Source: Acholeplasmataceae bacterium UBA6235
Lineage (GTDB): Bacteria > Bacillota_I > Bacilli_A > Acholeplasmatales > UBA5453
DNA length: 19,816 bases
NCBI GenBank assembly: GCA_002441525.1
Contig: DJWH01000095.1
Coordinates: 1 to 19,816 of the forward strand
Reading direction: 5' to 3'
The notes below the pieces were generated by a model. That model was not told the origin of the DNA. It ran no database searches and saw only the letters and a program-made list of their open reading frames with translations. This document shows, in pieces, positions 1 to 6,817 of the stretch (within the stretch, counting starts at the first letter, position 1; each line of letters starts with the position of its first letter). Position numbers and translations under genes: made by a program.

Positions 1-1144
1 AGCCTTCAGGACCTGAATCGTAATAGTCTCCATTCCCACTTGAAATGTCGAAATCCCATACTGGACCCATACGCATGAGTTCATTTTTATCTTTGTAAAT
101 ATACACGGATGAATAGCCAACATCGACTTGCTTAAAGAGTTCAGAAATGATGAAATAATCGATGAACTGGTTCATATCCATGTAGGATTCATAAGTACCT
201 TGTCCGATGGATTGGATAAAGGTATTTAAGGTATTCTTAATGAATTGAACTTTACCTTCAACTTGAGTCGCAGTGAGTTCATCCATATCTGGCGATTTAA
301 TGACATAGTTGTAATCATCGACTTTCACCCAGTTGAGATTTTCTTCGCCTTCTTGCCAGATACGGTCATTGGATTCCATTTCAATTAAGAATCCGCCATC
401 CGCATCCACCGATTCATCGATGTTTAAACGATTCTTATCGACTTCGACTTGTTCGGTTAATAAGTATAATCCGTTGTAGTTACCATTGATGTAGAGTTGT
501 ACAAAACGATTTTCCAACGTGTATTCAATATCTAATAAAGTTGCGAAATATTGTGCTAAGTAATTTCTAATCAAAGATTTATCGTTGTATTCAGCCAATA
601 GCACATAATCTTTGGCGGGACGCATACCCAACAAACTTTGTCTTTCTGTGAATTTGATTCGATATGGTTTTTTAGGGAAATCCCAAGTGGAGTTTCCTCT
701 ACCTTTGATGCCCATCGTTAGATTCTCTTGGTCGAATGCATCGACATCAGAGTCTAGTCGAACTGAACCTTGAACATAGGTATCTTTTGAGGTGATACTT
801 TGATTGTTTTCGGTTTGAATGTATAAATCGGTTGTGATTGAACTGAGGGCGTAGGTAACTTCTTTTTCGCCAGTGACGACTGTAAATCCTTTGGTCATCT
901 TGACTGATAACACATCGGTGATGCCTTTGAATGAATATTTGATTGGTAAAACGAACCCAATGGGCTCATCATTTAAAAACCATTCTAGATTAAAATCTTC
1001 ATATACAGTTGGTAAAGCAAAATCGGCAGTGATTTGTGTTGGTACTTCATCTAGGACCAACGCTTTGGTTTCTTCAGGGGGCGTACAACCCGCCAATCCT
1101 ACCAAAAATGTGATGCCCAAAATCAAAATCCAAAATCGTTTCAT
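1..1144 (-). CDS. CotH-family kinase-like lipoprotein (3' end cut by window edge)
   Basis: I translated this by hand; 381 codons are open from the ATG at 1144 to the left edge, so the C-terminus is missing. Residues 1-20 form a lipoprotein signal: basic MKR, a hydrophobic core and a lipobox LAGC with Cys20, so the mature protein should be lipid-anchored outside the membrane. Residues about 30-115 look like a beta-rich, Ig-like spacer. From about 145 the CotH domain is clear: KGRGNSTWDFPKKPYRIKF (147-165), NDKSLIRNYLAQY (187-199), LYINGNYNGLYLLTEQVE (217-234) and GPVWDFDISSGNG (360-372). CotH proteins are atypical kinases known from spore coats, but related secreted forms occur in non-spore-formers. 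The phosphorylation target here is unknown. The gene has its own promoter and a GAGG ribosome binding site 8 bases before the ATG. Family assignment is firm; function is inferred. Confidence 0.85.
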   Translation of the reverse strand, partial: MKRFWILILGITFLVGLAGCTPPEETKALVLDEVPTQITADFALPTVYEDFNLEWFLNDEPIGFVLPIKYSFKGITDVLSVKMTKGFTVVTGEKEVTYALSSITTDLYIQTENNQSITSKDTYVQGSVRLDSDVDAFDQENLTMGIKGRGNSTWDFPKKPYRIKFTERQSLLGMRPAKDYVLLAEYNDKSLIRNYLAQYFATLLDIEYTLENRFVQLYINGNYNGLYLLTEQVEVDKNRLNIDESVDADGGFLIEMESNDRIWQEGEENLNWVKVDDYNYVIKSPDMDELTATQVEGKVQFIKNTLNTFIQSIGQGTYESYMDMNQFIDYFIISELFKQVDVGYSSVYIYKDKNELMRMGPVWDFDISSGNGDYYDSGPEG

Positions 1145-1152
1145 ATGACATA

Positions 1153-1190
1153 CCTCAATATCATTATAACATAGCGTTTATTGATGACAA
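1153..1190 (-). promoter_or_regulatory. Promoter and RBS of the CotH-like lipoprotein gene
   Basis: On the minus strand a TTGTCA -35 (1185-1190) is followed 16 bases later by TATAAT (1163-1168). The -10 is preceded by TGT, giving an extended -10. A GAGG Shine-Dalgarno lies at 1153-1156. The -35 begins inside the T-tract of the terminator of the preceding operon, so terminator and promoter share bases. Confidence 0.7.
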
Positions 1191-1217
1191 AAAGGAAACT
1201 AAATGGCTTAGTTTCCT
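1189..1217 (-). terminator. Rho-independent terminator of the zwf-cyclase operon
   Basis: A perfect 10-bp stem (arms 1193-1202 and 1208-1217, AGGAAACTAA pairing with TTAGTTTCCT) with a 5-base loop is followed on the minus strand by five T. The upstream arm contains the last two codons and the TAA stop of the cyclase gene. Confidence 0.85.
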
Positions 1218-1828
1218 AAAAGAATGGCTCTCACGGGTGAAGCATCTAAACCGCGTAGTTTGAGTGGTAAAGCAATCAAGGTGTATGACCCACTACGGAT
1301 GTTTGCTAGACGAAGTCCTTCTAAAATAATGATGTTTTTAGCCATCAATGCTTTATGGGTTGGGTGCCCTGCTTGGCTTCTTTCAATGCCTAGCGCATCG
1401 ATGCCGACGCCTTTGATACCAATCTCAGCTAAGTATTGTGCTGCCGATTCACCAACGAAAACAAAGTTTGGATTGAATCCTTCGTCTTGAGAATTTCTGG
1501 TTTTAAAGATCACAAAATCGTTCTTACGAATGGCTAAATTCACCAAATTTTCCTTCGTGATGGTTTCTAACACATAGGATAAATCAAACACACGTGCTTC
1601 ACTGATGTAGTGATCTAGTTTGGCTTCACTGCTGGTGTCTCCACCATCGATCATGTGTAAATTGAAGTCCACATGGGTACCACTGTGGACATTCATGTTG
1701 ATGTCTGTTTCGTAGTGGCTACTGTCTGTAAAGTTCGCTACATTTTTGAAGGTTGGCTTTTTGGAAGGTAAATCCTTATAAACCGGCATATCCGGATGGA
1801 TTTCCATCGAAATATCGTAGATTTTCAT
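1208..1828 (-). CDS. Cyclase-family metal-dependent hydrolase (kynurenine formamidase-like fold)
   Basis: This 206-residue protein belongs to the cyclase family (PF04199), which includes bacterial kynurenine formamidases, isatin hydrolase and polyketide cyclase-like proteins. The signature metal-binding motif HSGTHVD is at residues 48-54 with a further His at 58, and the N-terminus (DISMEIHPDMPVY) is typical of the family. Full family length suggests an intact enzyme that hydrolyses an amide, lactam or similar bond. The ATG at 1828 directly follows the zwf stop at 1829-1831, and its ribosome binding site (AGGAGAA) lies in the last codons of zwf, so the two are translationally coupled. No tryptophan-degradation gene is nearby, so kynurenine is not a convincing substrate. 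Pairing with G6PDH raises the possibility of a sugar-lactone or related substrate, which is inference only. Confidence 0.85.
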   Translation of the reverse strand: MKIYDISMEIHPDMPVYKDLPSKKPTFKNVANFTDSSHYETDINMNVHSGTHVDFNLHMIDGGDTSSEAKLDHYISEARVFDLSYVLETITKENLVNLAIRKNDFVIFKTRNSQDEGFNPNFVFVGESAAQYLAEIGIKGVGIDALGIERSQAGHPTHKALMAKNIIILEGLRLANIRSGSYTLIALPLKLRGLDASPVRAILLGN

Positions 1829-3208
1829 TTAGATCGATTCTCCTGTCATGGTTTGGATGAGATCATAGAGTTCTTGTGGGGTCTTATACTGTCTGAGTGG
1901 GATTTGTTTGTTAACGATATCCTGTTTAACCTGATCAATAAATTGCCATGAAAGCTCAATTTCATCCCAACGGGTGAAAAGGGATTTGCTGTGTTTGGTC
2001 ATGTCTAAGATGAGTTTTTCATAGGCTTCTGGTAAGTTACCTACCGCGTTACATGCGACACAATAATCCAAGTCCACTTCTTCAACGGCATTTCGTAACC
2101 CTGGTACTTTAGAGTTCAAGGTCAAACTGATGCCATCTTGAGGGGCTATTTTGATATAAAGCTTATTGGTGAATAATGGTAAATCCCATTTATGTTGTTC
2201 GGACGTTTCTTCAAATTCAATGATGATGACCGATTCTTTTTGTTCGAGTGCTTTCCCTGTCAATAAGTAGAAGGGTACCCCTTTAAATCGTGGGGTATCA
2301 ACAAAGGCTTTAAAGAATACAAATGTTTCTGTCTTAGAGTCTTTCGCAATATTTGGTTCATTTTGATAACCATCATACTGCCCAATTACCAACGATTTAC
2401 GGTCATATCGCAACTTTCTTAAGACTTCCACTTTTTCATTCTTTAAGTCTTCACTATTATAAGAACGTGGGACCTCCATCGCGACCAAGGATAGCATCTG
2501 TAAAAGGTGACTTTGAACCATGTCTTTCAACGCACCGGAGGTATCGTAATAGCCCGCTCTAGATAAAATCGTGTCAGTTTCTTTCGCATATATTTTGACA
2601 TGCTTGATGGTATTGTTATTCCACACACTTTCAAATATCTTATTCGCGAATCTCACTGTTAGGATATTTTGAATCATTTCTTTGCCTAAGTAATGGTCAA
2701 TACGATAGATTTGCTTTTCATCAAAATATTGCCAGAGTAACGCATTGATGGCTTTGGCTGAGGCTAAATCAGAACCGAATGGTTTTTCAAAAGTGATCGT
2801 AGCGTTTAGATCCTCTTTTTCAACCAGTTTGGATTCTCCAATGTTGGTAGCGATGCCTTTAAGCAATTCTGGACCTACGGCTAGATAAAATATCTTTCTT
2901 GTATCCGAATTGGATATCGAAGCGATGTATTGTTTTAATGATAAATAATCCTTTTGATTATCGACATCCAGTTTAAAATAAGTCACATGTGGAATCAGTG
3001 CCTTCGTGTTAAATGGGACTTTGAGTTCTTTTTCAACAAAACTCAAATAGGATTCGGTTGTGTAATCTCGTCTACCGACTGCGATCACTTTGGTACGATC
3101 ATCGAGTAATTTTTCTTGCAATAATTTTTCAATCGCGGGCAATAACTTACGGATGGTCAAATCGCCTGTGGATCCAAAGATGGTGATGATGGTATTGGTA
3201 GGGTTCAT
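1829..3208 (-). CDS. zwf: Glucose-6-phosphate dehydrogenase
   Basis: This enzyme oxidises glucose 6-phosphate to 6-phosphogluconolactone with NADP+ (or NAD+), the entry to the oxidative pentose phosphate pathway in the cytosol. The 459-residue protein shows the nucleotide-binding GSTGDL at 12-17, EKPFG at 141-145 and the active-site signature RIDHYLGKE at 169-177, with Asp171, His172 and Lys176 in the expected places. It is slightly shorter than the common 480-500 residues but no key block is missing. It is the first gene of a two-gene operon with the cyclase-family hydrolase. Neither 6-phosphogluconolactonase nor 6-phosphogluconate dehydrogenase of a recognisable kind is adjacent. Acholeplasmas are known to have G6PDH activity while most other Mollicutes lack it, which fits the inferred host. 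The start at 3208 has an AAAGG ribosome binding site upstream. Confidence 0.96.
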   Translation of the reverse strand: MNPTNTIITIFGSTGDLTIRKLLPAIEKLLQEKLLDDRTKVIAVGRRDYTTESYLSFVEKELKVPFNTKALIPHVTYFKLDVDNQKDYLSLKQYIASISNSDTRKIFYLAVGPELLKGIATNIGESKLVEKEDLNATITFEKPFGSDLASAKAINALLWQYFDEKQIYRIDHYLGKEMIQNILTVRFANKIFESVWNNNTIKHVKIYAKETDTILSRAGYYDTSGALKDMVQSHLLQMLSLVAMEVPRSYNSEDLKNEKVEVLRKLRYDRKSLVIGQYDGYQNEPNIAKDSKTETFVFFKAFVDTPRFKGVPFYLLTGKALEQKESVIIIEFEETSEQHKWDLPLFTNKLYIKIAPQDGISLTLNSKVPGLRNAVEEVDLDYCVACNAVGNLPEAYEKLILDMTKHSKSLFTRWDEIELSWQFIDQVKQDIVNKQIPLRQYKTPQELYDLIQTMTGESI

Positions 3209-3236
3209 GGGTTATCCTAACCTTTCGATGTATTTC

Positions 3237-3268
3237 AAGGTCAAAGACCTTAATCATTTTACTTTGAC
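3237..3268 (-). promoter_or_regulatory. Inverted repeats in the zwf leader (possible operator or RNA switch)
   Basis: A perfect inverted repeat, AAGGTC-AAA-GACCTT, spans 3237-3251. It overlaps a second, wider one in which GTCAAAG (3240-3246) pairs with CTTTGAC (3262-3268). The two are mutually exclusive as RNA hairpins. Both lie between the -10 at 3275-3280 and the start codon, so they would be transcribed. A third TCAAAGAC-like copy sits upstream at about 3312. Binding protein unknown. Confidence 0.4.
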
Positions 3269-3274
3269 ATTCTA

Positions 3275-3283
3275 ATTATAACA
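3275..3283 (-). promoter_or_regulatory. Extended -10 promoter of zwf
   Basis: The minus strand reads TGTTATAAT here: a consensus -10 (3275-3280) with the TGn extension. I find no good -35 at 16-18 bases upstream, so the extension probably carries recognition. Confidence 0.6.
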
Positions 3284-3323
3284 CGAGATCATAAGATTGA
3301 ATTGTATATGCTCAAAGACTCTA

Positions 3324-3350
3324 GAAAGAAAAAAGAGGTTTTTACCTCTT
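3324..3350 (-). terminator. Rho-independent terminator of the aminotransferase gene
   Basis: A 7-bp stem AAGAGGT/ACCTCTT (3333-3339 and 3344-3350) with a 4-base loop is followed on the minus strand by a T-rich tract down to about 3324. The upstream arm starts within the TAA stop (3349-3351). Confidence 0.8.
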
Positions 3351-4575
3351 AGATTTCTTGTTTGATTTTAGCGGCTAAGCCTTTTATTTCATCCACAGAA
3401 ATGGCTGCTAAAGCGACTCTAATCGCGCCAGATAGCGGCACAACGAAGATGTCTTTCGCTTTTAGACGTTCAAATACCACTTTGGGTTGTAAAACCGGAA
3501 TGGTCACGAAGAACCCTGATACATACGGGTAATGTACCAACCCCACGGCTTTGGCTTCTTCAATAAACGCTTTCGCTCTTTGTTGTAAAAGGTGTCGCAC
3601 TTCAGACAATTCCTTAAAAAAGGATTGTTGTAAAAGGGCGTTATCTTCCAATGTATTCATCAAGAAAATCGGTTCAGTGGGTGGGCAGCTCCAAGTCGAG
3701 CGCGCTTTATACAACGCCACACGACTGAATTCTTGGATGACCGCTTCATCTTTCGATAAAGCCACAACCCCACCACCACGATAACCATAGATACCAAATG
3801 TCTTGGATGCGCTAAAAGCGATGGTAATGAGCATCGATGATGCGATGTTAGTAAATGATAAGAAACGTTTACGGGTGTCTTCATAATGCTCATCCGCATA
3901 GTCTAGATAGGCAATATCATAAATGAGTACGACAGGATATGATTTGCCTAATTGATCTAAGTGGGCAATCAGTTGTTCGAGTTCAACTTTTGACAGCGAA
4001 TACCCTGTCGGATTTTGACAAGGATCATTGAGTAAAACAACGACTTTATTGGTTTCTTTCGCAATCAATTCGGTGGTTTTTTTAAACCCTTCGATATTAA
4101 ATGCGTTGTTTTTAAACATCGGATAAGTCACATGACCCGCTTCTGTCGCGTTGATGATTGCTGCGTAATTACTCCAAAAAATATCGGGTAATATTACCAT
4201 ATCGCCTTTGGTAACGTAGTTAGCTAAGACGTTAGATAAAGCACCAGATGCCCCTGGGGTCGCGAGTACTTCAAGCTTAAACGCTGCTTCTATCGCTGCT
4301 AAACTGTCTTGAAAAACCCATTGTTTCAAGGATTTCTTGAATGGCTTTCCGCCATCTACTGGTGGATAAGCGCGCACTTTGGTTGAATCTTGGCTCTTCA
4401 GTATTTGTTCTACCGTTGGGAATGCCAACAACACCCCTTGGTCATTGAGTAACGCCCCAATGGTTGCATCAATCGTTTTTGGATTTTGTTTTTTACGTTC
4501 TTTTGCCATCTGACCAATGCTTAAAATGTCATCGGTTAAAACAAAATCTTCTGTGAAAGCATTTGTAAATTTCAT
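3349..4575 (-). CDS. PLP-dependent class I/II aminotransferase (aromatic/aspartate type)
   Basis: The 408-residue protein is a fold-type I pyridoxal-phosphate aminotransferase that would transfer an amino group between an amino acid and a 2-oxo acid. NDPCQNPTGY at 183-192 contains the conserved Asn188. IYDIAYLDY (218-226) gives the cofactor-pyridine Asp220 and Tyr223. SASKTFGIYGYRGG (255-268) holds the Schiff-base Lys258 and the phosphate-binding Arg266. The NPTG context and length fit the AspC/TyrB-like branch, but the substrate cannot be read from the sequence. The start at 4575 is supported by an AGGGAG ribosome binding site just upstream. It lies downstream of a hairpin that ends the cps operon, and I see no convincing promoter between them, so it may be reached by read-through or by a promoter inside cpsB. 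Confidence 0.88.
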   Translation of the reverse strand: MKFTNAFTEDFVLTDDILSIGQMAKERKKQNPKTIDATIGALLNDQGVLLAFPTVEQILKSQDSTKVRAYPPVDGGKPFKKSLKQWVFQDSLAAIEAAFKLEVLATPGASGALSNVLANYVTKGDMVILPDIFWSNYAAIINATEAGHVTYPMFKNNAFNIEGFKKTTELIAKETNKVVVLLNDPCQNPTGYSLSKVELEQLIAHLDQLGKSYPVVLIYDIAYLDYADEHYEDTRKRFLSFTNIASSMLITIAFSASKTFGIYGYRGGGVVALSKDEAVIQEFSRVALYKARSTWSCPPTEPIFLMNTLEDNALLQQSFFKELSEVRHLLQQRAKAFIEEAKAVGLVHYPYVSGFFVTIPVLQPKVVFERLKAKDIFVVPLSGAIRVALAAISVDEIKGLAAKIKQEI

Positions 4576-4595
4576 TGTTTTCTCCCTAAAAGAAT

Positions 4596-4620
4596 ATAAA
4601 AAGCCAGCGGTGGCTGGCTT
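4596..4620 (-). terminator. Rho-independent terminator of the cps operon
   Basis: A GC-rich 8-bp stem AAGCCAGC/GCTGGCTT (4601-4608 and 4613-4620) with a 4-base loop is followed on the minus strand by a short T tract. The upstream arm begins in the TAA stop of cpsB (4619-4621). Confidence 0.8.
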
Positions 4621-5341
4621 ATCGTTGAATTGAATCGATGATTTTCTTCGGGTTTTCGTAGAAAATCAAATCCGCGTAGGCTTTGCCATACTTTTTTAAA
4701 ACAGATTTATAGGCATTTTTGAGATTGGGCTTACGGTTGGTTAAATTGTGTGCGTCGGTTGCGACCACATCGACCAATTGGTTCTTGAGTAAATACTTAA
4801 TCAATCGTCTTTTTCCAAATCCTTCAAACCCTTTGATGGCACCTGCATTGACTTGAAGTAACCCACCCGTCAAACGAATTTGATGGTAGTCTTCTTTTTT
4901 CAAATATGGGTATCTTTCAACATGGGCAACGATGGGTTTTAATTTCGACACTTTTAGATTAAAGACGATTTCATCAATATTTTGTTCCATGGTGGTTGAA
5001 AATTCAACCAGTACATATGGACTACCATCGATGGCTAGGTGTTTGGTTTGGTCAATCAAATTGTCTTTATAATAGACTTCACGACCTAGATACAATTCGA
5101 CAGGGATGCCTTTATCTTTCACCGTTTGTTTGAGGGTTTCAAAAATTTCGGTCTGTTTTAAGCGTTTATTTTCATCATACTTGCGAAAATGTGGGGTTAA
5201 AATGATGTGAGTGACGCCATCGTTAACCGATTTTTCAATCATTGCTAACGCCATGGCTTCATCTTTGGCACCATCATCCACACCAGGCAACATATGACAG
5301 TGGATATCAATCATTGCTGTAGTATTTGTAAGTGTAGCCAT
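4619..5341 (-). CDS. cpsB: Tyrosine-protein phosphatase of the CpsB/CapC (YwqE) PHP family
   Basis: This is the manganese-dependent phosphatase that removes phosphate from the tyrosine tail of the partner kinase CpsD, resetting polysaccharide assembly control. Metal ligands of the PHP fold are visible in order: HCH (14-16) and VDDG (21-24), His51 in TPHFRKYDEN, Glu88 in GREVYY, Glu113 in VEFS, AHVERYPYL (139-147) and TDAH (195-198). Length (240) is normal. The ATG at 5341 has an AAAGG element 8 bases upstream and overlaps cpsD by 35 bases. An ATG at codon 10 (5314) matches the usual family N-terminus (MIDIHCH) and would overlap by only 8 bases, but it lacks a ribosome binding site, so I keep 5341 with reserve. 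It is the last gene of the cpsC-cpsD-cpsB operon. Confidence 0.93.
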   Translation of the reverse strand: MATLTNTTAMIDIHCHMLPGVDDGAKDEAMALAMIEKSVNDGVTHIILTPHFRKYDENKRLKQTEIFETLKQTVKDKGIPVELYLGREVYYKDNLIDQTKHLAIDGSPYVLVEFSTTMEQNIDEIVFNLKVSKLKPIVAHVERYPYLKKEDYHQIRLTGGLLQVNAGAIKGFEGFGKRRLIKYLLKNQLVDVVATDAHNLTNRKPNLKNAYKSVLKKYGKAYADLIFYENPKKIIDSIQR

Positions 5342-6011
5342 ACTTCTTACCTTTGGTTACTTTGTCTTGTGTCATACAAAGTCCAATGATTGGTACATTA
5401 TTTCTGGTTAAACTGCTGATGGCTTCTTTAACCATACTCTTTTTACCTTGACCATGCGCGATGATGAAAATAACACCATCTGCGATACGGTTGATGAGTA
5501 AGGCGTCTGAAACGACGATGACTGGTGGTGTATCTAACAAGATGTAGTCATAATCGTGTTTGAGGTCTTCAAATAAATCCTTGAGTTTTTGAGATTCCAA
5601 AATTTGAACAATAGAGGATGTCTTTTCACCACTGATGATGTAATCAATGTTATCTTCAGATTTACGAATGAGTGTCTTTTTGTCGATTTTGCCTAATAAA
5701 TAGTCGGTTAATCCATCTTTATTGATGGCGGAATAAATGCGGTTGACTTTAGGTCTTCTTAAGTCTAAGTCCACAACCAATACTTTTTTACCTCTGGTGG
5801 CTAAAAGGTATGCAACGTTTGAAATGAGCGTTGTTTTCCCTTCACTTTGCATTGAAGAGGTGAATTGTACGACTTTATATTGACCATCGACATTGGCATA
5901 TTCAAGGTTGACAATCATTTTTTGTAGCTGTTCAGTAACAAATGAAGTTGGGGCTTCTTTAGCAACCAAATAACCATAGTTGCTTTCAATCTTTTTAGAG
6001 AATAATTTCAT
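5307..6011 (-). CDS. cpsD: Bacterial tyrosine kinase CpsD/CapB (YwqD) family
   Basis: This cytoplasmic BY-kinase autophosphorylates on a C-terminal tyrosine cluster and works with the membrane activator CpsC. The 234-residue protein has a Walker A loop SSMQSEGKTTL (52-62), the Walker A' motif VVDLDLRRP (79-87), Walker B ILLDTPP (157-163), and a C-terminal tail YGYTYKYYSND with five tyrosines. The Walker A lacks the Pro-Gly common in the family (usually PGEGKS/T), but the catalytic GKT is intact. The gene starts 2 bases after the cpsC stop and uses an AAGGAGG site in the end of cpsC. It ends in TGA and overlaps cpsB. The substrates beyond itself and CpsC are unknown. No sugar polymerase or glycosyltransferase is adjacent. 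Confidence 0.94.
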   Translation of the reverse strand: MKLFSKKIESNYGYLVAKEAPTSFVTEQLQKMIVNLEYANVDGQYKVVQFTSSMQSEGKTTLISNVAYLLATRGKKVLVVDLDLRRPKVNRIYSAINKDGLTDYLLGKIDKKTLIRKSEDNIDYIISGEKTSSIVQILESQKLKDLFEDLKHDYDYILLDTPPVIVVSDALLINRIADGVIFIIAHGQGKKSMVKEAISSLTRNNVPIIGLCMTQDKVTKGKKYGYTYKYYSND

Positions 6012-6013
6012 GA

Positions 6014-6718
6014 TTAGAATTCCTCCTTCACTTCGAAGCTTGGGATGACACCTAAGACTTGTAAGTCGAAGTCAGCTTCTAATTCTTCTTTGGTACGATA
6101 GGTATTATTCGTTAATTCCATTACCAATACGATACCAACCCCAAGAATACCACCCAATAAAACACCAATGATCAATAACAATGGTTTATTTGGTGAGGTT
6201 TGAACCCCAAGTTTAGCAACGGTTGTTGGGTCAGAAATTTTGTCTTTAAATGAGGAGAACGTTGCATTTTCATTGGCGATTTTTCTCGCTGAAGCGACGA
6301 TTTGATCGGCAACCAATTTTGCCATTTCTGGGTCGTCAGAAACGTAGCTCACATAGACGAAGAATGTGGTGTTGGATGACGTTACGGTCAAACCAGCACG
6401 TAATTGTGCGGTTGACATGGTGGTTTCAAGTCCAAGTGTTTGAATCACGTCATCTAAGACGATGTCTTTCTTCATGAATTCTGCAATTGACGGTACTAAG
6501 CGTAACGCTGTGGTATAGTCATAACCGAGTTCCGAGGAGGATTCGACTTGAACGATGATGTCAGATTTTGATTCATACATTGGGGTAGCGATGACAAACG
6601 CATACACCCCTGCAATAGCAGCGATTAGCACAGTCGAAATGCCAATTAATAGCCAATTTTTGAGCAACAGGTTGAATAATTCAATGATACTGAGGCCTTT
6701 CTCTTCTTGATTTTCCAT
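6014..6718 (-). CDS. cpsC: Wzz/CpsC-type chain-length determinant, tyrosine kinase activator
   Basis: The protein is 234 residues with two membrane segments, at about 21-43 and 179-201, that bracket an extracytoplasmic domain. A Pro-containing stretch (SPNKP, 175-179) precedes the second segment, as in Wzz proteins. The C-terminal cytoplasmic tail (about 202-234) is the part that in Gram-positive homologues binds and activates the separate kinase. In known systems the protein sets polysaccharide chain length. It is the first gene of the cps operon, with an AGGAG site 7 bases before its ATG and its own promoter. The split arrangement (activator and kinase as two proteins) is the Firmicutes type, unlike the fused Wzc of Proteobacteria. 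Confidence 0.9.
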   Translation of the reverse strand: MENQEEKGLSIIELFNLLLKNWLLIGISTVLIAAIAGVYAFVIATPMYESKSDIIVQVESSSELGYDYTTALRLVPSIAEFMKKDIVLDDVIQTLGLETTMSTAQLRAGLTVTSSNTTFFVYVSYVSDDPEMAKLVADQIVASARKIANENATFSSFKDKISDPTTVAKLGVQTSPNKPLLLIIGVLLGGILGVGIVLVMELTNNTYRTKEELEADFDLQVLGVIPSFEVKEEF

Positions 6719-6760
6719 AAAAAATCTCCTTTAAAATGTTAAAAAAATCTTAATAACTTA

Positions 6761-6773
6761 AAATTGCCAATTT
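6761..6773 (-). promoter_or_regulatory. Palindrome at the cpsC transcription start (possible operator)
   Basis: AAATTG-C-CAATTT is a perfect inverted repeat lying directly downstream of the -10 at 6775-6780, so it covers the predicted start of transcription. This is a usual place for a repressor site. No regulator gene is present in the window to connect it with. Confidence 0.35.
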
Positions 6774-6774
6774 C

Positions 6775-6805
6775 ATTATAACATAACAGGTGTCTATTAT
6801 GACAA
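6775..6805 (-). promoter_or_regulatory. Promoter of the cpsC-cpsD-cpsB operon
   Basis: On the minus strand TTGTCA (6800-6805) is followed after 19 bases by TATAAT (6775-6780) with a TGT extension. The long spacer suggests that the extended -10 matters more than the -35. No terminator separates it from pepF upstream, so read-through from uvrB-pepF is also possible. Confidence 0.65.
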
Positions 6806-6817
6806 TTAAGGGTGTGT

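Noticed and set aside
873..1148. Plus-strand ORF of 91 codons at the left edge
   Set aside because: It lies antisense to the CotH-like lipoprotein, which has a lipobox, a ribosome binding site and conserved motifs; the antisense product is low-complexity with no such support.
5307..5341. The 35-base overlap of cpsD and cpsB as a frameshift or sequencing error
   Set aside because: Both reading frames are full-length and end or start normally; overlap or an alternative start at 5314 explains it.
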